Shown piece by piece: positions 34,800 to 44,168 of a stretch of DNA of 64,000 nucleotides. Within the stretch, counting starts at the first letter, position 1, and every line of letters starts with the position of its first letter. Made by a program: the position numbers and the translations under genes. The notes beneath the pieces are model-generated. The model worked only from the letters and a program-made list of their open reading frames with translations, was not told the DNA's origin and searched no databases. This stretch comes from Verrucomicrobiales bacterium (GTDB lineage: Bacteria; Verrucomicrobiota; Verrucomicrobiia; Verrucomicrobiales; V1-33), in the NCBI GenBank assembly GCA_028293125.1, contig JAQGPJ010000103.1:1-64000 (forward strand). The letters run 5' to 3'.

Positions 34800-35666
34800 A
34801 TGGACTCCACGCCCCTTCCTGTTCTGCACGTCTGGTCAAAACTCAGTTCCGCCCGCTGGGAGGACGCTTGGATGGAGCGCTTTTACGCCATGCCCAAAGC
34901 CAGCCCGGTGATCACCTCCCTGCCCGGCGGCAAAACGGTGCGCGTGGAGGTTTACTGCGAGCGGAAAGCCGACGCCGAAAAAATCCTGCGGGAGTTCGGC
35001 GGCAAGATCCGCGAGCTCAAACCCCAGAACTGGGCCGCCGCCGCTGCTGCCCGCCTGGAGCCCGTGCGGGTCCGCAGCCGTCTGATCATCACCCACGACG
35101 AGGAGGCGTGGAAAGCGGAGCAGGAGGCCCACCCCGACCGCATCGTGCTGCTCATCCCCGGCGAGATGGCCTTTGGCACCGGCGACCACGCCACCACCTC
35201 CACCTGCCTCCGCCTGCTGGTGGACGACGCGGCCCGCCGCACGAGTCCCTGGACCGTGCTGGATCTCGGCTGCGGCACCGGCATTCTGGCCATCGCCGCC
35301 GCCAAACTCGGCGCCAAACCGGTCGCGGGCTTTGACTACGACCCCGCCGCCGTGCGCATCAGCAAAAAGAACGCCACCCTGAACGGCACGCGCGGCATCC
35401 GCTTCACCAAAGATGATATGCTGACCTGGCAGCCCGAGGCCCAATATGACATCGTGCTGGCCAATATCTTCTACGACGTGCTCACCCTGTCCTTCGAAAA
35501 AATCGCCGCCGCCGCCAAACCCGGCGGCATGGTGATCGTCTCCGGCATCCTCCACGAGCAAGCGGAGGGCTGCCTCGCTGCCGGCACCAAAGCCGGCCTG
35601 GTCTTTCAGCCGCCCATCCGCCGCGGCAAATGGGTCACGGCGCTGGCGGAGAAGCCTGCAAGCTGA
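34800..35666 (+). CDS. prmA: Ribosomal protein L11 methyltransferase
   Basis: A 288-residue SAM-dependent methyltransferase of the PrmA type, which trimethylates ribosomal protein L11. The N-terminal substrate-binding domain (about 1-100) begins LHVWSKLSSARWEDAWMERF. The catalytic domain contains IPGEMAFGTGDHATTSTCLR (about 120-139, the PrmA GTG-HxTT signature), SAM motif VLDLGCGTGILAIAAAKLGA (about 152-171) and DIVLANIFYDVLTL (the N-I-x-x-x-x-L active-site motif, about 218). Length is normal (about 290). The start is the ATG at 34800 after TTTGCCCCCTCCACCCTCCCC. It converges with the restriction operon. Confidence 0.9.
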   Translation: MDSTPLPVLHVWSKLSSARWEDAWMERFYAMPKASPVITSLPGGKTVRVEVYCERKADAEKILREFGGKIRELKPQNWAAAAAARLEPVRVRSRLIITHDEEAWKAEQEAHPDRIVLLIPGEMAFGTGDHATTSTCLRLLVDDAARRTSPWTVLDLGCGTGILAIAAAKLGAKPVAGFDYDPAAVRISKKNATLNGTRGIRFTKDDMLTWQPEAQYDIVLANIFYDVLTLSFEKIAAAAKPGGMVIVSGILHEQAEGCLAAGTKAGLVFQPPIRRGKWVTALAEKPAS

Positions 35667-35817
35667 TCAATCCTCATCGCATTCCCGATTTGGGAGCACG
35701 AGGTTCAAGCCCAAACGCTGTGCAAGTTCCCGGTGCCTGTCGGGCCCTGAATTTGTTCAAATTTGCAGTTTCAGGCAATCTCGACATACCAAGGGAAGCG
35801 CATTTTGACTGCGGATC

Positions 35818-37298
35818 CTACCTCCGCAGATTCTCGGCAACCGTGCGGAAATTCGCGAGGCCCGCCATCAGATTCTCCACGATTTCATCCGCCAGATCGA
35901 TGGGCTCCGGCAGGTTGTCGAGGTCCGCCAGGCTGTCATCCTTCAGCCAGAAAAGATCGAGGCTGGTCTTGTCTCGGGCGGCGAGCTCCTCGTGGGTGTA
36001 TTTCCGCCAACGGCCTTCCGGATTGGTTTCCGCATTCCAGGTTTCCTTGCGCTTGTGACGGTTGGCGGGGTTGTAGCAGTTGATGAATTCCCGCAGATCC
36101 TCCAACCGCAGCGGCTTGCGCTTGAGGGTGTGGTGGATGTTGGTCCGGTAATCGTAATACCACACCTCCTGGGTGGCCACATTTTTGCCTGCCGGACGGT
36201 TGTCGAAGAAGAGCACGTTCGCCTTCACGCCCTGGGCGTAAAAGATGCCTGTCGGCAGGCGGAGAATGGTGTGCAGCTCCGTGGTTTCCATCAACTTCCG
36301 GCGCACCGTTTCCCCGGCTCCGCCCTCGAATAGCACGTTGTCGGGGAGCACCACGGCGGCACGGCCTGTGGTCTTGAGAAGCGAGCGGATGTGCTGGAGG
36401 AAGTTCAGCTGCTTGTTGGAGGTTGTCGCCCAGAAGTCCTGCCGGTTGTAAGTGAGATCGTCCCGCTCCTGCTCACCCTCCTCATTCGTGAAGGTCATGC
36501 TGCTCTTCTTGCCGAAGGGCGGATTCGCCAGCACATAATCCACCGCCATCGAAGGCTGCGCGACCAGGGCATCCGCCGAGGAAATGAGCGACTCCCCATC
36601 GATCTCGCCGATGTTGTGGAGAAACAGGTTCATCAGGCAAAGGCGCCGGGTTCCGGCGACGATTTCATTCCCGGAGAAGGTTCCCTTTTTGAGAAACGCC
36701 CGCTCATCCTTGTTCAGCGTGTTTCCTTCCCGGGTCAGGTAGTCATAGGCCGCGAGAAAGAAGCCTCCTGTGCCGCAGGCCGGGTCGGCGATGGTTTTGC
36801 CCGGTTCAGGAGCCACACATTCGACCATCGCGGCAATGAGCGCACGGGGGTGAAGTATTGGCCGGCACCCGATTTGGTGTCCTCCGCATTCTTTTCCAGA
36901 ATGCCTTCGTAAATGTCGCCCTTGGTGTCGGAGCCGAGCATCACCCAATCCACGCCATCCACCATCTCGATGAGGCGGGCGAGTTTGGCGGGATCGGTGA
37001 TCTTGTTCTGCGCTTTGATGAAGATCTGACCAAGCATGCCTTTACCCGAGCCGAGCTCCCGCAGGCTTTCGACGTAGTGGACTTCCAGTTCAGCGCCCTT
37101 CAGCGGCCTGAGCGCGGGCCAGGCGTAGGCCTTCGGAACCCCGACATTCCGATGGTAGGGCGCGCGTCCGTATTCATCCGCCATTTTCAGGAAGATGAGG
37201 TAGGTGAGCTGCTCCAAGTAATCCCCGTAGCCGACACCGTCATCGCGCAGGGTGTGGCAGAAGCTCCAGACTTTGGAGATGATAGAGTCGGTGGTCAT
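35818..37298 (-). pseudogene. hsdM: Type I restriction-modification DNA methylase subunit, one-base frameshift
   Basis: Together the two reading frames encode a complete N6-adenine methyltransferase of a type I system: IISKVWSFCHTLRDDGVGYG at the start, then the SAM motif DPACGTGGFF, the catalytic VLANPPFGKKSS and a normal C-terminus. The frame breaks between GAGQYFTP and RALIAAMVECV at the C5 run (plus-strand G5, 36846-36850): a sixth C would restore a 493-residue protein. As written, translation yields a 187-residue truncated N-terminal piece. The gene is last in the operon, overlapping the DUF262/HNH gene by 4 bp. Without HsdM a type I enzyme neither methylates nor cuts, so the locus is either off, phase-variable or mis-sequenced. 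All motifs on both sides are intact, which argues for a very recent event or an error. Confidence 0.9.
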
Positions 37299-39130
37299 GC
37301 GGCTTCCTCCTCCGTTTCAAAATCATCGTCGGCTTCTAATTCCTGTGACTGGATGAGGACCTTGCCCATAGCGGTGCCGACAATCTCCAATAGGGCCAAT
37401 CTCCGGTTGGCGAAAAACAACTCGAAATTGTCGGTTCGCATCGTGGCGGGATCAATCCGATGACTGGCCAGAAGTTTGTCCATATCCTCATTGCTGATTT
37501 GAACCTGCCGGTGGTTTTGGATGGACTGCAGGTAATCGGACGGAGCTTTGCCCCCAATCATGCGGTTTGCTTTATATGAAATTGGCGTCTTGTTGATAAT
37601 GCAATCAGCGCGCCTTGATTCGATCCCATGCCTGCCGCACCAGTCTTTTGGAAAAATGTGATGGATATCAAGATTCACATCCGTGGCGTCGAGCTCCTGA
37701 ATTCCGGCTTTCCAGAAAAAATCAGAGGCACCCTCACGGAGCACCAGAATATTGATGCCTTTATAGGCCGCACTGTTGCGGCTGCGCAGCGTGTTGAGCC
37801 GGTTCGGTTGGAAGTTCGCGTCATAAACCGTCCGGGGGATGGCTTTATCGTCATCGATCCAAGCGAGGACCTCCTCCAAATCATTCGCGATCCGGGTTTC
37901 GACAGCTCCCCCGTAAAGTTCGCCCAGAATGCCGCACCAGAACCACTGGCTTAGCTTTGAGTGGATTTTGGGCTCAAGCCAGCGCTGCTTCAGCGTCGTC
38001 AGGAGCGCAGCCAAAGGCACGGTTTGGGTCCGGTAAGGCATGTCCCGCGGCGAATAAAAACACTCCTTCTTCAAGAACTTCGCAACCAGGATGAAGCCTT
38101 TCTCCACTTCGTCCGCCCACCGTTGATAGTCCTCCAGCCTCAAGGACAACATGGACACCTTCTTTGCACTGACGGCGCTCGCCTGCTTCCCGCTTCGCCC
38201 GATTGCAATGTCGGCTTGGCGTTTCCTGTGGGTCTCCAGAAGGGTGATGGCTTGGATGAAATCTGTGCTGGATACGCCGGAAATCATGAGGTCCCGCTTT
38301 AGACGCTGGTAACGGCCCTCGGTTTTCCGAACCGCGCTCCCAAACCAATCGTCCCGGAGATTGAAGCCATCGGCAGCGAAGGTTGCCGTGATCAACTCAA
38401 AAACAGTCAGCGACACACCGCCGGTGTTCACCTTTTCAAACACAAGGCAGACGGCCTCTTTGCTCGTCGTCTTTCCCAGTGCGATTACAGGGATATGATA
38501 GGAATTGAAAGCGTTGAGTATCTTCTCCTGGAATTGAAAATAAGTCCCCAGCTTGGTCTGGTCGATTTTGAAAAGCGCGGAAGCCCAAGCGTTCGGCGAC
38601 AGAATCTGATTGCACGGAAACATCATGTGCAGGCATTCCAAGTCAGTTGTCGACAGATCCAGGTCCACCTGCCTGCCGAAATTGGATTTGACCTTTCGAT
38701 CCGCTTCGACCGCGAAGAACGCCTCATCGATTTGCTCTGTGTTCAGCGCTTTTTCGATATCAATGTAATAATAGCGCTCAATTTCCCTTCCACGCGGATC
38801 ACGGGTCTTCACCGGTCGATTGAGTGCCAACACTTGCGTCAATGAGGTAAGGCGCTGCTGACCATCCAAAATGAGCTTCTCAGGCTCAGGGGGTCTCCCT
38901 TGAAATACGAGATTCTCCACCGGTCTCACCTGAAAACGGACATCCCCTCCTGTATCCAACATCATCACCGCGCCCACCGGAAAGGAGCGGGCCACGCTTA
39001 CCAGAAGGGAACGAACGTGCTCGTCGTCCCACACCCAGCCACGCTGGAAATCCGGGAGCTGAATCTTTCCCTCCGTAATGCTTCTTATGATATCGGGTAA
39101 GGCGGTCTTGGTGCTGTCGAATGTGCTCAT
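37295..39130 (-). CDS. DUF262 plus HNH-type nuclease in the type I operon
   Basis: A 611-residue protein. The N-terminal DUF262 domain (GmrSD/DndB-like fold) shows IQLPDFQRGWVWDDEHVRSL (about 23-42), SFPVGAVMMLD and KLILDGQQRLTSL (about 85-97), the QR and DGQQR motifs linked to nucleotide hydrolysis. The C-terminal part has a DUF1524/HNH-like nuclease motif, NLDIHHIFPKDWC (about 485-497), followed by INKTPISYKANRMIGG, where the His pair and the Asn fit a metal nuclease. Such DUF262-HNH proteins act as modification-dependent nucleases against phage DNA (GmrSD, BrxU families). Here it overlaps hsdS upstream and hsdM downstream by 4 bp each, so it is made as part of the type I operon. It is a likely added defence effector; target modification is unknown. 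Confidence 0.85.
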   Translation of the reverse strand: MSTFDSTKTALPDIIRSITEGKIQLPDFQRGWVWDDEHVRSLLVSVARSFPVGAVMMLDTGGDVRFQVRPVENLVFQGRPPEPEKLILDGQQRLTSLTQVLALNRPVKTRDPRGREIERYYYIDIEKALNTEQIDEAFFAVEADRKVKSNFGRQVDLDLSTTDLECLHMMFPCNQILSPNAWASALFKIDQTKLGTYFQFQEKILNAFNSYHIPVIALGKTTSKEAVCLVFEKVNTGGVSLTVFELITATFAADGFNLRDDWFGSAVRKTEGRYQRLKRDLMISGVSSTDFIQAITLLETHRKRQADIAIGRSGKQASAVSAKKVSMLSLRLEDYQRWADEVEKGFILVAKFLKKECFYSPRDMPYRTQTVPLAALLTTLKQRWLEPKIHSKLSQWFWCGILGELYGGAVETRIANDLEEVLAWIDDDKAIPRTVYDANFQPNRLNTLRSRNSAAYKGINILVLREGASDFFWKAGIQELDATDVNLDIHHIFPKDWCGRHGIESRRADCIINKTPISYKANRMIGGKAPSDYLQSIQNHRQVQISNEDMDKLLASHRIDPATMRTDNFELFFANRRLALLEIVGTAMGKVLIQSQELEADDDFETEEEAA

Positions 39131-41397
39131 GTCGGATTTGCGGATTGCTTCTTCATATCGACGGGCTGACCAATTCCTGTGGGGATGACATTCGCCCCTT
39201 CAATCCAGGCGATGGCATCGAAGAACTGCTGGCGGGGAATTTTGAGTTTGTCCGGGTGCCAGTTCTCGCGTGCCTCGTTCACGATGGCCTCCTGGGTCGG
39301 TTGACTTTCACCGGCGAGGATAAGGTTGTTCCAAGCGGCATGCACGGTGGCAACGAGTTCGGCCTCTTTTACAGACATCAAGGCGAAGTCCCCAATAAGG
39401 TCCCGGAGAGTCTGGAGTTGCGAACCGAGGCGGACTTCGGTGTCGTGCAGGAGGCGGTCAAAATTCTGGCCGCGCTGGTAGGTGTAGGATTTGGCTCCGG
39501 GTTTTTTCCTCACGGTGAACCAGCCCTGCATTTTCGCGCGGTGCTCCACTTTCATGGCCTGTGGGAAATCGTTCGGACCGGCGGCATCCTTGACCGGGTG
39601 ACGGTCGAGCTGGAGCTGGGCGATCACATCGCAGAGATGCACGATCTTCTCCGCTTTGACATGACCCAAGTGCTCGCTGCCGTCCTCATGCGCCACAATG
39701 GCGAGGGCGACGAGTCCGGCTTGAAGATCCGTCTTGCTGGGCGTGCTGGCAGGCTTCGCCTTGCTGGGCTTGGCGGCGGTGATCTCGGGGAAGAAATCCT
39801 CCATAATCTCCGGTGCGGGTCTGGGGGGATGTTTGTCCAATCCGGTGGATTGGCTGGATCCGCTAGAGTTCTTTCTCCAAACCAAAGTCCCCTCCCGCTC
39901 CTTGCGGATGCGCTCCAAGAGGACGCTAGCTGGCTCGTCGGCAGGGTCTTGGGCGACTAGTTGGCCGGAAAACGCCTTTTTTAGGATGGACTGGCGGAGG
40001 GCTTCACTGCGCTTCAGCGCGGTGTCGATCTCCCGCTCATTCTGTTCGATCACTGTGAATTGCTCATCGAGCAGGCGAAGAATTTCTTGCTGTTCCTCAT
40101 ATGGCGGAACTGGAACAGGCAAGTTGCTGAGTGCAGCTTTGTTAATCGAGGCAAGGTTCGTTGTCTGCTTACCGGAAAGATGAAAAAACTCTTGCCCAAA
40201 TCCGTTGCCCCAGTGGGAAACGAATTCGGGAATGATTTGGCGCGACAATAAGGTGGCACGAAAAACGTGATTCTGAGTAATGCAGGGATCGGGTGCGCCT
40301 CCCCAGACCCATCCTCGACCAAGCTGGTCTCTGTCCCCCCCTTCGTTGAAGAGAATATCACCTGCTTTCAAGCGCAGGTCGTCAAGCCTGTCGCTTTCCA
40401 CAAGCATTTTTTTCAATTGAGTTAGGTCGAGGTGGCCCCGTTGGACGTTTGCTACTCGGAGGTAAGGCACTTCAACTGGATCAACATAGCGTCTTTCTCT
40501 GCTGACAGACATCCCAGTTCCGATGACCGCAATTTGATCCAAACGTAGCCAGTTCCAATCCTTTGGAATAGGAGGAAGATTTTCACGAGAATTTGGCCCT
40601 AATTCTTTTTGTTCGTGAGACGGCTTTGGTTTAGACGGCTTGGTGCCGATTTTTCCATTCAATTCCCATTTATTTAACTGCTGCTGATATCGCATCTGTC
40701 GTTTCGATTCGATATGTGTAAGCACTTGCTTGGCAGTTTGGAGTAAATCGGGATTTTGTTCGCGCCAAATGACTGTGAGTTTGCCCTCGAAGGCTTGTCT
40801 GAGGAGGGACTGGCGATAAACGCCGAGTTGCCGCCGTGCCTTGCGCAGACTCTCCTCCCCAGCGTCCAACTCGCTGAACAGTTCCTCGATCTTTGCGACG
40901 ATTCGCTTCTGCTCGTTGAGAGGCGCGACAGGAATTAAAGCCTCGGAAATTGTTTCCTGATCAATTTTTGGCATGCTGCCCGACATTCCTTTGGCGCGTC
41001 GTTGGAAATAGAGCCGAAGGTCTCTGCTTTGGAGGACAAGTTCGACAAAACGAGGCACGATCTGATCAACAAGCTGAGCACGAATCACGAGATCTGGGTA
41101 GATCGCAAAGTTTCTCGGACCGAGATAGAGTCGCGTGGTTCCAACAAGTTCTGGTGTGTTGGAACGCTCGATCAGGATGTCGCCAGGTTCGAGCCAGAGA
41201 TTGGAAACACGGTTCGGATCAGCCGTCGTTCGTTTCGTGTTGCGCTCCGAAAAATCACCGGTGGTTACCGCAGTTAGCGTCAGAATGCGGACGCCATTTG
41301 GATTGTCGCTCGTCTTTGCAGAGTGTCCATTGCGGAGCGGACTCCGTAATAGAGAACTCAGTTCAACTGTTTTCCATCCCATTGAACTTGTTGTCAC
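39127..41397 (-). CDS. hsdS: Type I restriction specificity subunit with C-terminal extension
   Basis: A 756-residue HsdS, which selects the DNA target for both HsdM and HsdR. Two target-recognition domains are separated by helical repeats: the first spans about 1-170, with central helices EQKRIVAKIEELFSELDAGE (about 162-181). The second runs about 280-440 (WNWLRLDQIAVIGTGMSVSR) and ends with helices EQQEILRLLDEQFTVIEQNE. HsdS proteins usually stop near 400-450, or about 520 with the AFSGQLV tail. Here about 200 more residues follow a Pro/Ser/Lys linker (HVKAEKIVHLCDVIAQLQLD to the end). The recognition-domain DNA (about 39900-41300) looks lower in GC than the flanks, as expected for horizontally exchanged TRDs. 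It overlaps hsdR and the DUF262 gene by 4 bp. Confidence 0.93.
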   Translation of the reverse strand: MTTSSMGWKTVELSSLLRSPLRNGHSAKTSDNPNGVRILTLTAVTTGDFSERNTKRTTADPNRVSNLWLEPGDILIERSNTPELVGTTRLYLGPRNFAIYPDLVIRAQLVDQIVPRFVELVLQSRDLRLYFQRRAKGMSGSMPKIDQETISEALIPVAPLNEQKRIVAKIEELFSELDAGEESLRKARRQLGVYRQSLLRQAFEGKLTVIWREQNPDLLQTAKQVLTHIESKRQMRYQQQLNKWELNGKIGTKPSKPKPSHEQKELGPNSRENLPPIPKDWNWLRLDQIAVIGTGMSVSRERRYVDPVEVPYLRVANVQRGHLDLTQLKKMLVESDRLDDLRLKAGDILFNEGGDRDQLGRGWVWGGAPDPCITQNHVFRATLLSRQIIPEFVSHWGNGFGQEFFHLSGKQTTNLASINKAALSNLPVPVPPYEEQQEILRLLDEQFTVIEQNEREIDTALKRSEALRQSILKKAFSGQLVAQDPADEPASVLLERIRKEREGTLVWRKNSSGSSQSTGLDKHPPRPAPEIMEDFFPEITAAKPSKAKPASTPSKTDLQAGLVALAIVAHEDGSEHLGHVKAEKIVHLCDVIAQLQLDRHPVKDAAGPNDFPQAMKVEHRAKMQGWFTVRKKPGAKSYTYQRGQNFDRLLHDTEVRLGSQLQTLRDLIGDFALMSVKEAELVATVHAAWNNLILAGESQPTQEAIVNEARENWHPDKLKIPRQQFFDAIAWIEGANVIPTGIGQPVDMKKQSANPT

Positions 41398-44168
41398 GCC
41401 ACCAGCCCTCCATTGAGTTCCTCAATCACGTTGTCCATCTGGTCTCCAAAAAGCTGATACATTTTACCCAGCCCTCCCTGGGCGTCGAAGGGCGCAAAGT
41501 CAAGGTCTTCGCGTTCAAAGCGGAAGCTGGTGCTGATGTGGTCGCGGATGAGTTGGAGCCAGGCGGTCTGGGCTTCCGTGAATTTATCCGGGGTGCCGGC
41601 GTGTTTTTGCATGATCCACGTCTGGAAATTCCGGCGGACGGTGGCGTCGAAGGGGGCAAGTTTTTCATCCAGCCCGGTGGTGCGGCGGATAAGGGCGACG
41701 AGGGCGGTCAGCTCGGTGAGCGGACGGGCGTTTTCCAGCACAGAATCGAGCCTGGCATAGGCTTCCCAGACGCGCAGCGGGGCCAGCTTCGGCGCGTGGG
41801 CCTTGATGGCGGTCAGCACGTCCTTGATCTGGGTGAGGGTGACTTCATGGCGGCGCTGAGGTTGATCGTAATAAAGGGTGAGCGCGGTGAGTTGGTCCTT
41901 GTGCTCCTTGAGAAAAGTAGCGAAGTCAGCGGCCATTTTCGCCGCGTTTTCACGGGCATCGGCATCCCACTCGGCGCGGAGGAGGACATCGAGCGTGTCG
42001 TTGTCGATGGTCTGGAGATTGGCGGTGCAGGTCTCGATGATAAGATTGACGGTGGCTCCAGTGAGCGGCTTGGCGGCGGCGACGACGAGTTCCCGCTGAG
42101 CCTTGTCGCGGGCGTGATCGCCGGGATCGGTGCCTTGGGGCTGACCGGCGATTTCCAGCGCCCGGTTCTCGATGCTGTCGCCATCAATGGCGGCGAAGAG
42201 ATTTTTGATGATCGTCTGCAGCGGGACCCCGCCGGCCTTTTCCGCAATTTCCTCCTTCTGCTGCGGACTGAGCTGGCGCTCGATCCGGGCGAGACGCCCG
42301 GCCAGCGAGGAAACGGTGTCGGCATCGTAGGATCCCAAGGAGACCTCCATCGCCAGATCCTTGAACGGCACGGAGGGCCGGGTGATGAGCGTCGGACTGG
42401 CCGTCTTGCAGGACTTGGTGACGCCCACGGCATCGACGATGACGTAATGGGTCTTCGCGGTCTTGGCGGAGGGGCTGGCTTTTTTCAGCGCATCGTGATC
42501 GAGCGTGCGGGTCCCGCGCCCCTTCATCTGCTCGAAGTAGCCTTTGGATTTCACGTCGCGCATGAAGAGCAGGCACTCCAGCGGTTTCACATCGGTGCCG
42601 GTGGCGATCATGTCCACGGTGACGGCGATACGCGGGTAAAAATCATTGCGGAACTGGCTGAGAACGGACTTGGGGTCCTCCTCGTTTTTGTAGGTGATCT
42701 TTTTGCAGAAGCGGTTCTCCTCATCAAACTCCTCGCGGACGATCTGAATGATGTCGTCGGCGTGGGAATCAGTTTTGGCGAAGATGAGAGTCTTCGGGAC
42801 TTCCACGCGATCCGGGAAAATGGTCGGCAGGGAATCGCGGAAGGCGCGGATAACGGTGCGGATCTGGGTGGAATTAACGACGTCGCGGTCGAGCGCCCTG
42901 CCATTGTAGGCTTCATCGTCGTCCTCCTGCTCCCAGCGTTTGGCACGGGTGAGTTTCTCGCGTTTTTCGACGAGCCCCTTGAGCACCGTGCCGCCGTTTT
43001 GAGTGACTTCGGTTTCGATGAGGAAAACTTCGTTCCCCACGTTCACCCCATCGGCCACAGCCTGCTCGTGGGTGTATTCCGAAACGACGTTCTGTTTGAA
43101 GAAGGCGTAAGTGCGGTTGTCCGGGGTGGCGGTGAGGCCGATGAGGAAGGCGTCGAAATATTCGATCACCTGCCGCCAGAGATTGTAGATGGAGCGGTGG
43201 CATTCATCGATGACGATGAAGTCGAAATGCTCAATGGGGACTTTTTCGCTGTAGGCGACGGGGAATGGCTCCTTGCGGCGCAGGCGGCCTTCGGCGGGAT
43301 TTTCCTGTTCAATGGAGGAGTCGAGCTCCTCGCCTTGGAGGATGGAATACATCCGCTGGATGGTGGAGATGCAAACCTGAGCGTCCTTCGACACATGGGA
43401 CGAGGACAGGCGCTGAACGGAGTAGAGCTCAGTGAACTTGCGGTTATCGTCCGAGGGCGTGAACGCCATGAACTCCTGCTCCGCCTGCTCGCCGAGGTTC
43501 CGGGTATCCACGAGGAAGAGGATGCGTGTGGCGCGGGAAAACTTAAGCAGCCGGTAGATGGCCGTGATGGCGGTGAAGGTCTTGCCGGAACCGGTGGCCA
43601 TCTGGACGAGGGCGCGGGGACGGGCGGCTTTCAGCGAAACATCCAGCTTCGTGATGGCATTGACCTGACAATCCCGCAGGTCCGTGGGATCGAGCGGCGG
43701 AAGATCCTGAAGCCGGGCGCGGAGGGATTTGCCCGAGACGAGGAATTCGCGAAGGGTTTCCGGACGGAGAAATGAAAACACCTCACGGGAACGGGGCTTG
43801 GGATCGCGCTGATCGGTGAGGCGGGTGACGATGCCGGTGGCTTCGTAAAGAAAGGGAAGCGGCACCCCGGTTTTCTGGATCCACTTCAGCTTTGCAGCCC
43901 CATACTCCGCTGTCTGATCCTCCACCGCGGTCAGGTTGTGCCCAAGGGTTTCCTTTTTCGCCTCAATGACCCCGACGGGTTTTCCATCCACGAAGAGAAC
44001 ATAGTCAGCAGGTCCGGTATCGGTGTGGTATTCCCGGATGGCCTGACCCTCGCCTGAATGGAGATTCAAAGCATTCTTATCCTGAACGGCCCAACCGGCG
44101 GCGCGGAGTTTGGCGTCGATGAGGTCGCGGGCAACCTGTTCCGGATTTTGATTGGAAGGGCTGAACAT
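41394..44168 (-). CDS. hsdR: Type I restriction endonuclease motor subunit
   Basis: A 924-residue HsdR that translocates DNA with ATP and cuts it far from the site. The N-terminal nuclease has GPADYVLFVDGKPVGVIEAK (52-71) with the D...E-x-K catalytic set. The superfamily 2 motor carries MATGSGKTFTAI (Walker A, about 190-201), the DEAD-type FIVIDECHRS (about 320-329), LTATPDN, and later MIATGTDVKPL and MKGRGTRTL for motifs V/VI. The C-terminal 300 residues are the helical part that joins HsdM/HsdS, EcoEI-like in wording (PLTGATVNLIIETCT). It is the first gene of the operon; the nearby upstream DNA holds defence-gene remnants. The gene appears intact. Confidence 0.96.
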   Translation of the reverse strand: MFSPSNQNPEQVARDLIDAKLRAAGWAVQDKNALNLHSGEGQAIREYHTDTGPADYVLFVDGKPVGVIEAKKETLGHNLTAVEDQTAEYGAAKLKWIQKTGVPLPFLYEATGIVTRLTDQRDPKPRSREVFSFLRPETLREFLVSGKSLRARLQDLPPLDPTDLRDCQVNAITKLDVSLKAARPRALVQMATGSGKTFTAITAIYRLLKFSRATRILFLVDTRNLGEQAEQEFMAFTPSDDNRKFTELYSVQRLSSSHVSKDAQVCISTIQRMYSILQGEELDSSIEQENPAEGRLRRKEPFPVAYSEKVPIEHFDFIVIDECHRSIYNLWRQVIEYFDAFLIGLTATPDNRTYAFFKQNVVSEYTHEQAVADGVNVGNEVFLIETEVTQNGGTVLKGLVEKREKLTRAKRWEQEDDDEAYNGRALDRDVVNSTQIRTVIRAFRDSLPTIFPDRVEVPKTLIFAKTDSHADDIIQIVREEFDEENRFCKKITYKNEEDPKSVLSQFRNDFYPRIAVTVDMIATGTDVKPLECLLFMRDVKSKGYFEQMKGRGTRTLDHDALKKASPSAKTAKTHYVIVDAVGVTKSCKTASPTLITRPSVPFKDLAMEVSLGSYDADTVSSLAGRLARIERQLSPQQKEEIAEKAGGVPLQTIIKNLFAAIDGDSIENRALEIAGQPQGTDPGDHARDKAQRELVVAAAKPLTGATVNLIIETCTANLQTIDNDTLDVLLRAEWDADARENAAKMAADFATFLKEHKDQLTALTLYYDQPQRRHEVTLTQIKDVLTAIKAHAPKLAPLRVWEAYARLDSVLENARPLTELTALVALIRRTTGLDEKLAPFDATVRRNFQTWIMQKHAGTPDKFTEAQTAWLQLIRDHISTSFRFEREDLDFAPFDAQGGLGKMYQLFGDQMDNVIEELNGGLVA

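Noticed and set aside
35741-35770. AATTTG-TT-CAAATT hairpin between prmA and hsdM as terminator
   Set aside because: The two-base loop is too tight and there is no T run; a palindrome of this size may be chance.
35818-37298. Two separate genes for a short HsdM-like protein and a methylase
   Set aside because: The two frames join exactly at one missing C and together give one normal-length HsdM; splitting them would leave each without essential parts.
40950-43775. A 941-codon open frame antisense to hsdR and hsdS
   Set aside because: It is the high-GC mirror of a gene with intact motifs on the other strand. The translation is rich in Gly, Asp, Val and His with no domain, and it spans two real genes.
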